Shown here: positions 1 to 7,421 of the stretch, piece after piece
How positions within the stretch are numbered: position 1 is the first letter of the stretch
Layout: each line of letters opens with the position of its first letter
Source of the DNA: Thiobacillus sp.
GTDB taxonomy: Bacteria > Pseudomonadota > Gammaproteobacteria > Burkholderiales > Thiobacillaceae
Reading direction: 5' to 3'
NCBI GenBank assembly: GCA_020217265.1
Contig: JAIWOS010000114.1
Span: 1-8,943 of the forward strand
DNA length: 8,943 nucleotides
Notes under the pieces: model-generated
The model's input: only the letters and a program-made list of their open reading frames with translations
Database searches by the model: none
Told to the model about the DNA's origin: nothing
Made by a program: the position numbers and the translations under genes

Positions 1-142
1 CTTGCTCGGGCGCGGGCGCGGGCGCGGGCGCGGCGGACGCGCCGGCCAGCACGCGGTCTTTCTGAGTCAGCGTGAGCGATTCGCCGGCATGCGCGTAAGC
101 CAAGGCATTGAGCATGCGCTGGAAAGTGGTGGGTTCTGACAT
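1..142 (-). CDS. Hypothetical protein, 5' end only, Ala-Pro-rich (partial at left edge)
   Basis: This open frame reads leftward from an ATG at 142-140 and runs off the window, giving 47 residues beginning MSEPTTFQRMLNALAYAHAG. An AGGAG Shine-Dalgarno (153-149) sits six bases before the ATG, which fixes the start well. The first 35 or so residues look like an ordinary soluble, partly helical segment without signal peptide or membrane helix. They are followed by an Ala-Pro repeat coded by a hexamer DNA repeat, likely a flexible linker to a domain beyond the edge. I do not recognise the family. Upstream lies a strong sigma-54 promoter match, so expression is probably activated by an enhancer-binding protein, most simply the one coded at 1793-3154. 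The ribosome site and promoter make a real gene likely; function is unknown. Confidence 0.72.
   Translation of the reverse strand, partial: MSEPTTFQRMLNALAYAHAGESLTLTQKDRVLAGASAAPAPAPAPEQ
8..31. repeat. Hexamer tandem repeat, four copies of GGGCGC
   Basis: Four perfect adjacent copies of GGGCGC occur here. Read on the minus strand they code an Ala-Pro run in the left-edge protein. A six-base unit changes length in frame, so copy number could vary between strains without breaking the gene. Confidence 0.8.
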
Positions 143-148
143 GGCGGG

Positions 149-153
149 CTCCT
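149..153 (-). promoter_or_regulatory. Shine-Dalgarno of the left-edge gene
   Basis: AGGAG on the minus strand ends six bases before the ATG at 142. It is the best ribosome site on the left side of the window and decides the start of the partial gene. Confidence 0.75.
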
Positions 154-180
154 GAGATGACGGTGGGATGAAAATCAATA

Positions 181-196
181 AGCAGACGCTGTGCCA
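181..196 (-). promoter_or_regulatory. Sigma-54 (RpoN) -24/-12 promoter for the left-edge gene
   Basis: The minus strand reads TGGCACAGCGTCTGCT, against the sigma-54 consensus TGGCAC-R-N4-TTGCW. The whole -24 block TGGCAC is intact with GG at 195-194. The -12 block keeps the invariant GC at 183-182 with correct spacing, and only its first T is C. Transcription would start near 170, leaving a leader of about 28 bases that contains the AGGAG ribosome site. Orientation and distance match the left-edge gene. An NtrC-type activator is coded 1.6 kb away, and candidate IHF and activator sites lie upstream. This is a sequence match only. Confidence 0.75.
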
Positions 197-214
197 GAAA
201 ATAAAACTGTTATA

Positions 215-227
215 AATCAATTATATA
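215..227 (+). promoter_or_regulatory. Candidate IHF binding site
   Basis: AATCAATTATATA matches the IHF consensus WATCAANNNNTTR at all fixed positions except one (A for T at 225) and lies in the most AT-rich stretch of the gap. It is centred about 50 bases upstream of the predicted sigma-54 start, between promoter and palindrome cluster, where IHF usually bends DNA so that the activator can touch the polymerase. The core is short, so chance is possible. Confidence 0.45.
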
Positions 228-257
228 TAAATTCTTTCGGATCGATTGCAGCGGCAA

Positions 258-274
258 TGTTTCAATATGAAACA
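258..274. promoter_or_regulatory. Perfect palindrome TGTTTCA-ATA-TGAAACA, candidate enhancer site
   Basis: Two perfect 7-base inverted arms are separated by ATA. The centre is about 96 bases upstream of the predicted sigma-54 start for the left-edge gene, within the usual range for enhancer-binding protein sites. It also lies before the kinase gene, so it could mediate autoregulation. The most likely ligand is the Fis-type regulator coded at 1793-3154, inferred from position only. Confidence 0.6.
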
Positions 275-284
275 ATTAATTGTT
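271..284. promoter_or_regulatory. Perfect 14-base palindrome AACAATTAATTGTT
   Basis: This uninterrupted palindrome shares four bases with the one at 258-274, and its right end overlaps the inverted repeat that starts at 281. Its centre is about 108 bases upstream of the predicted sigma-54 start. It may be a second activator site or part of a compound operator. AT-rich palindromes arise by chance more easily, so it is the weaker candidate. Confidence 0.45.
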
Positions 285-305
285 GCGATTTGTTATAGTG
301 CAACA
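281..305. promoter_or_regulatory. Inverted repeat TGTTGC-N13-GCAACA around a -10 element
   Basis: Perfect 6-base arms at 281-286 and 300-305 enclose an extended -10 element of the plus strand. An operator here would block or modulate transcription of the kinase gene, while its centre, about 123 bases from the predicted sigma-54 start, also suits an upstream activator site. Confidence 0.45.
291..299 (+). promoter_or_regulatory. Extended -10 promoter element (TGTTATAGT) for the kinase operon
   Basis: TG-N-TATAGT is a close extended -10 match. No good -35 hexamer lies 16-18 bases upstream, which extended -10 promoters can tolerate. The start would fall near 305, about 20 bases before the ATG at 327, which argues against translation starting at the in-frame TTG 246 or ATG 267. 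Confidence 0.45.
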
Positions 306-326
306 CCGTTTGCAACGCATCACGCC

Positions 327-1792
327 ATGTCCAGCCTGCGCAGCAAGATTCTCGGCGCTTATGCCATTTCCAAGCTCACCCTGCTGGGCTTTGCCGTCGT
401 CGTGTTCGCCGATCTGCATTTTCTGAACCGGCAGATCGATGCCGGTCTGGCAGTGGCCGACCTGCGCCGTGCCGCGCTCGAAATGCGCCGCGACGAGAAA
501 AACCTGTTCCTGTATGCCGACTACCAGGGCCTGGCGCACTTCGCCAACGAGGCCGACGAGGCACGTCGCCTGCTCACCGAATTTCGCCCCACTTTCGTAG
601 GCATCGTCGGCGAAGGGCGGGTGCGCGAACTGGAACAACTGATCGATAACTATGCGGTCGCCGTGGCCGGCTACCCGGATCTCACGCCTGCCCAGCAGGC
701 GCGCGCCAGCGAAACGATCCGCGAGCAGGGCAGCGCGCTGTACGCGACCACGCGCGAAATCCTGACCCGTGAGCGCAGCAAACTCGCGCGCGCGACAAAG
801 GATGCGCGCGACATGCTGCTGATCGCGCTAGTCGCCGTGATCATCATCGGCCTCGGGGCGGGCTGGTATCTCCTGCGCAGCGTCGCGCGTCCACTGAAGC
901 GGCTCGAACGCGATCTCGTCGCCATTGACGAGGGGCGCGCCAACGAATTGCCGCTGCCCTCGAACGACCGCGAACTGCGCTCCTTCGTCGCCGCTTTCAA
1001 CGCCATGCTCGCGCACATGCGTGCGCAGCAGGCGCAGGCGCGGCGCAACGAAAAGGTCGCAGCGCTTGGGGTGCTGGTTTCGGGCGTGGCGCACGAACTC
1101 AACAACCCGCTCTCGAACATTTCCACTTCGGCGCAGCTGCTGCTGGAAGACGATGGCGCCGACGCCGCGCTGAAACGGCAGTGGCTGGCGCAGATCGACG
1201 GCGAAACCGAACGCGCGCGCCGCATCGTGCGGCGCCTGCTCGACAGCGTGCGGAAACCCCAGCCCAAGCTGCGCAAGCACGCGGTCGCCGAACTGGTGCA
1301 GTCATCGCTGCGGCTGGTCGACACGCAATTGCCGGCAGGGGTTCATGTCTGCGTGGAGGCGCCGCCCGAACTCGAATGCGTCGTCGACCGCGAACGCCTG
1401 CACCAGGTGCTGATCAATCTGGTGAAAAACGCCGCCGATGCGGGGGCAAAACACATCTCGGTGAGCGCGGCCGCCGCCCGCTGGGCGCCTGCCATCGAAG
1501 CCAACGCGCTCATCGCAGGCGACCCTGCCGCAGTCGCGGCCGCACCTCAGGCCTTGCGACTGTGCGTGCAGGACGACGGGCCCGGCATTCCCGAGTCGGT
1601 GCGCGACCAGATATTCAATCCTTTCTTCACCACCCGGGCGGCGGGCGACGGCACCGGATTGGGCTTGTATCTGGTCGAGGAAATCGTCGCCGAGCACGCC
1701 GGCTGCATCGTGCTCATCTCGCCGCCCGCCGGCGGTTCGTGTTTCTCGGTGTGGCTGCCGCTCCAGCCGCCTCCCTCAACCGGACATTCCGC

Positions 1793-1796
<4 letters not shown>
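327..1796 (+). CDS. Membrane-bound sensor histidine kinase (NtrB-like transmitter)
   Basis: This is a 489-residue two-component sensor that should autophosphorylate on His256 and pass the phosphate to the regulator coded next. A membrane helix (about 8-28) precedes a mostly helical periplasmic region (about 30-162) with an RRDEKN motif (54-59) reminiscent of four-helix-bundle sensors. Then come a second helix (163-183), a HAMP linker (about 184-238), an H-box HELNNPL, an N-box with Asn368, a G1 box DDGPG (416-420) and a G2 box GDGTGLGL (440-447), so the ATPase looks complete. The frame stays open up to a TTG at 246, but ATG 327 gives a typical N-terminus directly before the first helix and follows the likely promoter. 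No clear ribosome site precedes it, so the start is fairly but not fully certain. The stop overlaps the regulator start as ATGA. The ligand is unknown. Confidence 0.9.
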
Positions 1797-3154
<1,358 letters not shown>

Positions 3155-3177
3155 TGCGCGCAAGGTAAGATGCCGCC

Positions 3178-3531
3178 ATGATGACCGCCGCCCCCATTTT
3201 CGATACCCACCTCGAACACTTCGACCGCGACGTGATCGAGGCCTCGCACGCCCTGCCGATCCTGGTCGACTTCTGGGCCGACTGGTGCCCGCCCTGCCGG
3301 GCGCTCACGCCGGTGCTCGAACGCGTGATCGCGCATCACGGCGGGCGCATTCGCCTCGCCAAGGTGGAGGTGGACGAGGGCGCCAACATGAAGCTCGCCG
3401 GCCGCTACGGCCTGCGCGGCTTTCCCACCGTGCTGCTGTTCGTCAAGGGCGAGATCGTCGGCCGTTTCGCTAGCGCCAAGCCCGAACACTGGGTGCGCGA
3501 ATTCATCGCCGAGCACACCGACATTGCGTGA
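3178..3531 (+). CDS. Thioredoxin-family protein with CPPC active site
   Basis: This 117-residue single-domain thioredoxin fold has no signal peptide, so it probably acts in the cytoplasm in thiol-disulfide exchange. The active site is WCPPC (Cys37 and Cys40) instead of the classical WCGPC. VDFWADWC before it and the cis-proline segment RGFPTV after it are well conserved. The Gly to Pro change between the cysteines is expected to alter redox potential and partner choice, so it need not replace general thioredoxin. ATG 3178 is followed directly by a second ATG at 3181; both are possible starts, with a weak AAGG ribosome site near 3162. It begins 23 bases after the regulator gene and is probably co-transcribed with it. 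Whether it serves the signalling system or is only a neighbour cannot be seen. Confidence 0.9.
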   Translation: MMTAAPIFDTHLEHFDRDVIEASHALPILVDFWADWCPPCRALTPVLERVIAHHGGRIRLAKVEVDEGANMKLAGRYGLRGFPTVLLFVKGEIVGRFASAKPEHWVREFIAEHTDIA

Positions 3532-3535
3532 CCGC

Positions 3536-3970
3536 ATGCTGGTGCTCGACACCAACGTGGTGCTCGACGTGCTGCATTTCGACGACCCGGCGGCGCGGCC
3601 GCTGAAGCGCGCGCTGGAAATGGGCCAGCTGCGCGGCGCGGCGACCCCAGAAACCTTCGACGAATGCAGGCGGGTGCTGGCCTACCCCGGTTTTGCGTTG
3701 GATACGGCGCGCCAGCGCGCGCTGCTCGAGCGCTACCGCGCCGCCGCCACGATGTTCGATGCGGCCGTGCCGGCCGGCGTGCCGCGCTGTGTCGACGCCG
3801 ACGACCAGAAATTCCTCGACCTGGCGGCGCAGCTCGGCCTGCCGCTGGTGAGCAAGGACCGCGCCGTGCTCAGGCTGCGCCGCCGCGCCGCGCCCCGGTT
3901 TTCCATTTTCACGCCCGCCGAGGCCGCTGCCTGGCTGGCTGCGCAGGTGGCAGGTTTCAGTTGCCGGTGA
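3536..3970 (+). CDS. PIN-domain protein, putative toxin-type ribonuclease
   Basis: This 144-residue protein resembles the COG1569-type PIN proteins annotated as putative toxin components of toxin-antitoxin pairs. The acidic residues expected to hold the catalytic metal are present: D5 in LDTN, E43 in DECRRVL, D90 in DADDQKFLDLA and D108 in SKDRAVL. The family is thought to cleave RNA. ATG 3536 starts four bases after the thioredoxin stop and places LDTN at the usual position; a TTG at 3524 would add four residues and overlap the thioredoxin gene. No antitoxin-like gene lies on either side, which is unusual for a toxin and suggests an orphan or a housekeeping role. The last 14 bases overlap the end of the convergent nhaR-like gene. 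Confidence 0.82.
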   Translation: MLVLDTNVVLDVLHFDDPAARPLKRALEMGQLRGAATPETFDECRRVLAYPGFALDTARQRALLERYRAAATMFDAAVPAGVPRCVDADDQKFLDLAAQLGLPLVSKDRAVLRLRRRAAPRFSIFTPAEAAAWLAAQVAGFSCR

Positions 3971-4853
3971 GGCTTTTGCGCGCGGCCTCGCTCACCGCCA
4001 CCACCGCGGGGTGGCTGAGCCGCCTTTCAACCGAAATCGCGAAGTAGCGCTCGCGCACCTCGCTGGTGCGGCCCAGTTCGACCACGCCGTATTGCCGCAT
4101 CACCGCCGGTGCCACCGTCAGCGGCGCGGGGAAAACCCCGGCGCCCGCCTGGCCGAAGGCGCTCATCAACGCGCTGTCGTCGAACTCGCCGACGATGCGC
4201 GCGGCGACGCCCTGTTTTTCGAGCCAGCGCAAGAGCGGCACGCGCAGCGCGCTGTCCTCCCCCGGAATCAGGAGCGGCGCCGCGTCGAGGCAGGCCGGGA
4301 AAGGCGCGGCCAGTTGCTTCGCCAGCGCCTTGGCGGCGAGCAGCGCAATGCCGCATTCGCCGAGCGGGTGGCTGTAGCCCTTGATGTCCATCGAGGCGGG
4401 CAGCGGCCGGTCGGCCAGCACCATGTCGAGGCGGTGGATCGACAGTTCGGCGGCGAGCGTCTGCAGACGGTCTTCGCGGCACACCAGCTTCACGGGTTCA
4501 GCCAGCGCGAGCGCAGGCTCGAGGAGCTGGTAGGCGATGGCCTTGGGAACCACGTCGGCGATGCCCACGCGGAACGGGTGCACGGGGGCGGCGGCGCGGT
4601 TCTGCAGCGCCTCTTCCAGCTCGGCGCCGACGTGGAAGATTTCGTCGGCGTAGGCGAGCGCCGTGCGGCCGGCGTCGGTAAGCTCCAGCCGCCGGCCGCT
4701 GCGGCGAAACAGCGCCACGCCCAGCCGCGCCTCGAAAGCGCCGATCTGGCCGGACAGGGTCTGCGGCGTCAGGTGCAGCTTTTCCGCCGCGCGGTTGATC
4801 GCGCCGGTCTTCGCCACGGTGCGGAAGTAATACAGATGCTTGTAGTTGAGCAT
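3957..4853 (-). CDS. nhaR: LysR-family transcriptional regulator, NhaR-like
   Basis: This 298-residue LysR regulator starts MLNYKHLYYFRTVAKTGAIN, close to the N-terminus of NhaR, the activator of Na+/H+ antiporter genes in Escherichia coli. The winged helix-turn-helix spans about 3-62, with AAEKLHLTPQTLSGQIGAFE as the core. A linker helix and an effector-binding domain (about 90-293) follow. Length is normal for the family. The start at 4853 is preceded by a weak GAG ribosome site seven bases away and by a good sigma-70 promoter. It is divergent from htpX, an arrangement in which LysR proteins often control both genes, but no antiporter gene is present, so its target is uncertain. The 3' end overlaps the PIN gene with no visible terminator. 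The family is clear; the symbol rests on the N-terminal resemblance. Confidence 0.88.
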   Translation of the reverse strand: MLNYKHLYYFRTVAKTGAINRAAEKLHLTPQTLSGQIGAFEARLGVALFRRSGRRLELTDAGRTALAYADEIFHVGAELEEALQNRAAAPVHPFRVGIADVVPKAIAYQLLEPALALAEPVKLVCREDRLQTLAAELSIHRLDMVLADRPLPASMDIKGYSHPLGECGIALLAAKALAKQLAAPFPACLDAAPLLIPGEDSALRVPLLRWLEKQGVAARIVGEFDDSALMSAFGQAGAGVFPAPLTVAPAVMRQYGVVELGRTSEVRERYFAISVERRLSHPAVVAVSEAARKSLTGN

Positions 4854-4887
4854 GGTCGGACTCGAATCGAGGAATACGAATTATGAC

Positions 4888-4915
4888 AGTATAAAAATCG
4901 AATTTTTTTGTTCAA
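4888..4915 (-). promoter_or_regulatory. Sigma-70 type promoter of the nhaR-like gene
   Basis: On the minus strand TTGAAC (4915-4910) and TATACT (4893-4888) are separated by 16 bases, both close to consensus. The spacer contains the inverted repeat AAAAAT-CGA-ATTTTT (4893-4907). Transcription would start near 4881, giving a leader of about 28 bases before the ATG at 4853. The leader carries CTCGA-A-TCGAG (4861-4871), a short dyad that could be a regulator site. Confidence 0.6.
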
Positions 4916-4960
4916 CTCCACTCTGTATCCTGTGTCCGTCGTAACAGCCTGTTCCTTTTG

Positions 4961-4966
4961 AAGGAG
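4961..4966 (+). promoter_or_regulatory. Strong Shine-Dalgarno of htpX
   Basis: AAGGAG lies seven bases before the ATG at 4974. It is the strongest ribosome site in the right-hand gene run and confirms the htpX start. I found no convincing sigma-70 or heat-shock sigma-32 promoter for htpX in the gap at 4854-4973. Confidence 0.75.
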
Positions 4967-4973
4967 ACCCGAC

Positions 4974-5852
4974 ATGAAACGCATTTTTCTTTTTCTCGCG
5001 ACCAACCTCGCCATCGTGCTGGTGCTGTCGATCACCATGCGCCTGCTCGGGGTGGAACCCTATCTCACCGCCAACGGGCTCAACCTCACCTCGCTGCTGA
5101 TCTTTGCCGCGGTGATGGGCTTCGGCGGTTCGCTGATTTCGCTGGCGATTTCCAAGTGGATGGCGAAAAAATCCATGGGCGTGCGCGTGATCGACACGCC
5201 GTCGTCGTCGACCGAACTGTGGCTGGTCGACACGGTGAAGCGGTTCGCCGACGACGCCGGCATCGGCATGCCCGAAGTCGGCATTTTCGATTCGCCCGAG
5301 GTGAACGCCTTCGCCACCGGCGCCAGCAGGAACAACGCGCTGGTCGCGGTGTCGTCGGGCCTGCTCAATTCGATGACCCGGCAGGAAGCCGAAGCCGTCA
5401 TCGGCCACGAGATCGCGCACGTCGCCAACGGCGACATGGTGACGCTGGCGCTGATCCAGGGCGTGGTCAACACCTTCGTCATGTTCCTTTCGCGCGTCAT
5501 CGGCCACACGGTTGACCGCGTGGTGTTCAAGAACGAGGAAGGCCACGGCCCGGCGTTCTTCGTCACGATGATCGTCGCCGAACTGGTGCTCGGCATCCTC
5601 GCCTCGATCATCGTGATGTGGTTCTCGCGCCAGCGCGAATTCCGCGCCGACCGCGGCGGCGCCAGCCTCGCCGGCAAGGGCGCGATGATCGCCGCGCTGC
5701 AGCGCCTGCAGATGGTGCACGCCGGCCCGCTGCCCGAGAAAATGGCCGCCTTCGGCATCGCCGGCGGCAGCCCCGGTGGCTGGAAGCGCCTCTTCATGAC
5801 ACACCCGCCGCTGGAAGAACGCATCGCCGCGCTGCAGGCGATCCGCGGCTGA
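4974..5852 (+). CDS. htpX: Membrane zinc metalloprotease HtpX
   Basis: This 292-residue M48 family protease belongs to the inner-membrane quality-control group; in E. coli HtpX degrades damaged membrane proteins together with FtsH. The zinc site is complete: HEIAH (145-149) with the catalytic glutamate at 146, and the third ligand E222 in [11 protein letters not shown]. Four hydrophobic helices are visible at about 4-24, 35-55, 157-177 and 190-210, two on each side of the protease motif as usual. Length matches the family. The start is fixed by AAGGAG seven bases upstream. It is the first gene of a six-gene run in the same direction and divergent from the nhaR-like regulator. An inverted repeat follows the stop, so transcription into yqhA may be partly limited. 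Confidence 0.96.
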   Translation: MKRIFLFLATNLAIVLVLSITMRLLGVEPYLTANGLNLTSLLIFAAVMGFGGSLISLAISKWMAKKSMGVRVIDTPSSSTELWLVDTVKRFADDAGIGMPEVGIFDSPEVNAFATGASRNNALVAVSSGLLNSMTRQEAEAVIGHEIAHVANGDMVTLALIQGVVNTFVMFLSRVIGHTVDRVVFKNEEGHGPAFFVTMIVAELVLGILASIIVMWFSRQREFRADRGGASLAGKGAMIAALQRLQMVHAGPLPEKMAAFGIAGGSPGGWKRLFMTHPPLEERIAALQAIRG

Positions 5853-5871
5853 ACGCCACTTCTCTCCCATC

Positions 5872-5895
5872 CGGGGCCGGCGATTGCCGGCCCTG
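5872..5895 (+). terminator. Stem-loop between htpX and the yqhA-like gene, weak terminator candidate
   Basis: GGGCCGGC (5874-5881) and GCCGGCCC (5886-5893) form a perfect 8-base stem with a GATT loop, extended by a G-U and a C-G pair to 5872 and 5895. It lies 19 bases after the htpX stop and 16 bases before the next ATG. The downstream run TATTCCC is not a proper U-tract, so full termination is doubtful. It could instead attenuate transcription, stabilise the htpX message or affect yqhA translation. Confidence 0.45.
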
Positions 5896-5911
5896 TATTC
5901 CCGGATTCAAC

Positions 5912-6415
5912 ATGCGCAACGTCGAACACCTGCTCGAACGCTTCATGTTCGCCAGCCGCTGGCTGCTGGCGCCGTTCTACATTGGCCTGGTGCTGGCGAT
6001 CGGCATCCTGCTGTTCAAGTTCGTCAAGGAGTTTTTCGGCCTCATTCCTCTGCTCCTGAACGGCGACAGCGGCAACGTCATGGTCGGCGTGCTCACCTTG
6101 GTGGACGTGGCGCTGGTGGCGAACCTGTTGCTGATCATCGTATTCGCCGGCTACGAGAATTTCGTGTCCAAGATCAACACCGGCGACAGCGAGGACCGCC
6201 CGGACTGGATGGGCCACGTCAGCTTCTCCGACCTGAAAATCAAGGTGATCGGCTCGATCGTGGCGATCTCGGGCATCGAGCTGCTCAAGGCCTTCGTCAA
6301 CGTGGAGGCCTACACCACCGAGCAGCTGGCATGGAAAGTCGGCCTGCACATGGCCTTCGTCGTCTCGGGCGTGCTGTTCGCCGTGATGGACCGGCTCTCG
6401 GCCAAGCACCACTGA
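5912..6415 (+). CDS. YqhA/UPF0114 family inner-membrane protein
   Basis: This 167-residue integral membrane protein resembles the UPF0114 (YqhA, TIGR00645) family, whose function is not established. Hydrophobic helices appear at about 17-38, 52-80, 110-130 and 140-158. Characteristic stretches are ERFMFASRWLLAPFYIGL near the N-terminus, GYENFVSKI after the second helix and FSDLKIKVIGSIVAISGIEL before the third. The frame is open further upstream, but ATG 5912 gives the family's normal N-terminus and lies after the htpX stop. The ribosome site is weak, so translation may depend on readthrough from htpX. It lies 59 bases after htpX and 37 bases before the terC-like gene. Family assignment is confident; role is unknown. 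Confidence 0.9.
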   Translation: MRNVEHLLERFMFASRWLLAPFYIGLVLAIGILLFKFVKEFFGLIPLLLNGDSGNVMVGVLTLVDVALVANLLLIIVFAGYENFVSKINTGDSEDRPDWMGHVSFSDLKIKVIGSIVAISGIELLKAFVNVEAYTTEQLAWKVGLHMAFVVSGVLFAVMDRLSAKHH

Positions 6416-6452
6416 CGACCGGACGCGCGCAACCTGTCCCTGAAAGAATCCC

Positions 6453-7421
6453 ATGAATGAAATGATCAGTATCGGCGAACCCTGGATGTGGGCGGCGTTC
6501 GTCGTTTTCGTGCTGGCGATGCTGGCCGTCGACCTGTTCCTCGTCGGCGGCAACAAGGCGCACAAGGTGAGTTTCAAGGAAGCGGCGGCGTGGTCGGGCG
6601 TGTGGTTCTCGCTCGCCATGCTGTTCAACCTGGGCCTGTGGTGGTATCTCCGGGACACTTACGGCGATACGATCGCACAGACCAAGTCGCTCGAATTCCT
6701 GACGGGCTATCTCATCGAGAAATCGCTCGCGGTCGACAACATCTTCGTCTTCCTGATGATCTTCAGCTTCTTCGCCGTGCCGGCGGAGTATCAGCGGCGG
6801 GTGCTGATCTACGGCGTGATCGGCGCGATCGTGCTGCGCGCGATCATGATCCTGGCCGGTGCCTGGCTGGTGCAGGAATTCCACTGGGTGCTCTATCTGT
6901 TCGGCGCTTTCCTCGTCGTTACCGGCGTCAAGATGCTGATCTTCGCCGAGGTCGAGCCCGATCTGAACAAGAATCCGCTGTTGACCTGGGTCAAACGGCA
7001 CATGCGGCTGACGCCGGATTACCGCGGCGAAAAGTTCTGGGTGATGGAAAACGGCGTGCGCGTATTCACGCCGCTGTTCCTGGTGCTGGTGATGATCGAG
7101 ATTTCGGATCTCATCTTCGCCGTCGATTCGATCCCGGCGATTTTCGCGATCACCACCGACCCGTTCATCGTGTTCACCTCGAACATCTTCGCCATCCTCG
7201 GCCTGCGCGCGATGTATTTCATGCTGGCCGGCATGGCCGAGCGTTTCCATCTGCTCAAGTACGGCCTGGCGATGGTGCTGGTGTTCGTCGGCACCAAGAT
7301 GCTGGTGGTCGATTTCTACAAGATTCCGATCGGGCTGTCGCTCGGCATCGTCGGCCTCATCATCGCCACGTTCATGTTCGCGAGCCTGTGGGCGACACGC
7401 AAGAAAGCGAGGAACGCATGA
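6453..7421 (+). CDS. TerC/Alx family metal-transport membrane protein
   Basis: This 322-residue multi-pass protein belongs to the TerC/Alx branch. E. coli Alx is linked to manganese export and alkaline pH; other TerC proteins are linked to tellurite resistance and metal loading of exported enzymes. Acidic residues characteristic of the family sit in membrane helices: D27, E89 and D95 in EKSLAVDNIF, and E216, D219 and D225 in EISDLIFAVDS. About eight or nine hydrophobic helices can be counted. ATG 6453 is preceded by a GAAAGA ribosome site and gives the typical N-terminus. E. coli alx is controlled by a yybP-ykoY manganese riboswitch, but the 37-base gap here is too short to hold one. The stop overlaps the next start as ATGA, so the two proteins are probably made together. 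Confidence 0.93.
   Translation: MNEMISIGEPWMWAAFVVFVLAMLAVDLFLVGGNKAHKVSFKEAAAWSGVWFSLAMLFNLGLWWYLRDTYGDTIAQTKSLEFLTGYLIEKSLAVDNIFVFLMIFSFFAVPAEYQRRVLIYGVIGAIVLRAIMILAGAWLVQEFHWVLYLFGAFLVVTGVKMLIFAEVEPDLNKNPLLTWVKRHMRLTPDYRGEKFWVMENGVRVFTPLFLVLVMIEISDLIFAVDSIPAIFAITTDPFIVFTSNIFAILGLRAMYFMLAGMAERFHLLKYGLAMVLVFVGTKMLVVDFYKIPIGLSLGIVGLIIATFMFASLWATRKKARNA

Noticed and set aside
299..314. Sigma-54 promoter on the plus strand before the kinase (TTTGCA as -12 element)
   Set aside because: At correct spacing the -24 position reads GC instead of the near-invariant GG, and the start would fall on the ATG at 327.
246..326. N-terminal extension of the kinase from TTG 246 or ATG 267
   Set aside because: This stretch has no ribosome site, contains the palindromes and an extended -10 element whose start would lie near 305, and would put an unusual segment before a normal kinase N-terminus.
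4011..4886. Plus-strand open frame across the nhaR-like gene
   Set aside because: The minus strand codes a full LysR protein with clear motifs; the plus frame is His/Arg/Gln-rich and family-less.
4916..4976. Heat-shock sigma-32 promoter before htpX
   Set aside because: A TTGAA followed by CCCGACAT is present but overlaps the ribosome site and start codon, has the wrong spacing and cannot drive this gene.
5060..6658. Long open frame antisense to htpX, the yqhA-like gene and terC
   Set aside because: It spans three genes with clear family motifs on the other strand and itself shows no domain or ribosome site.
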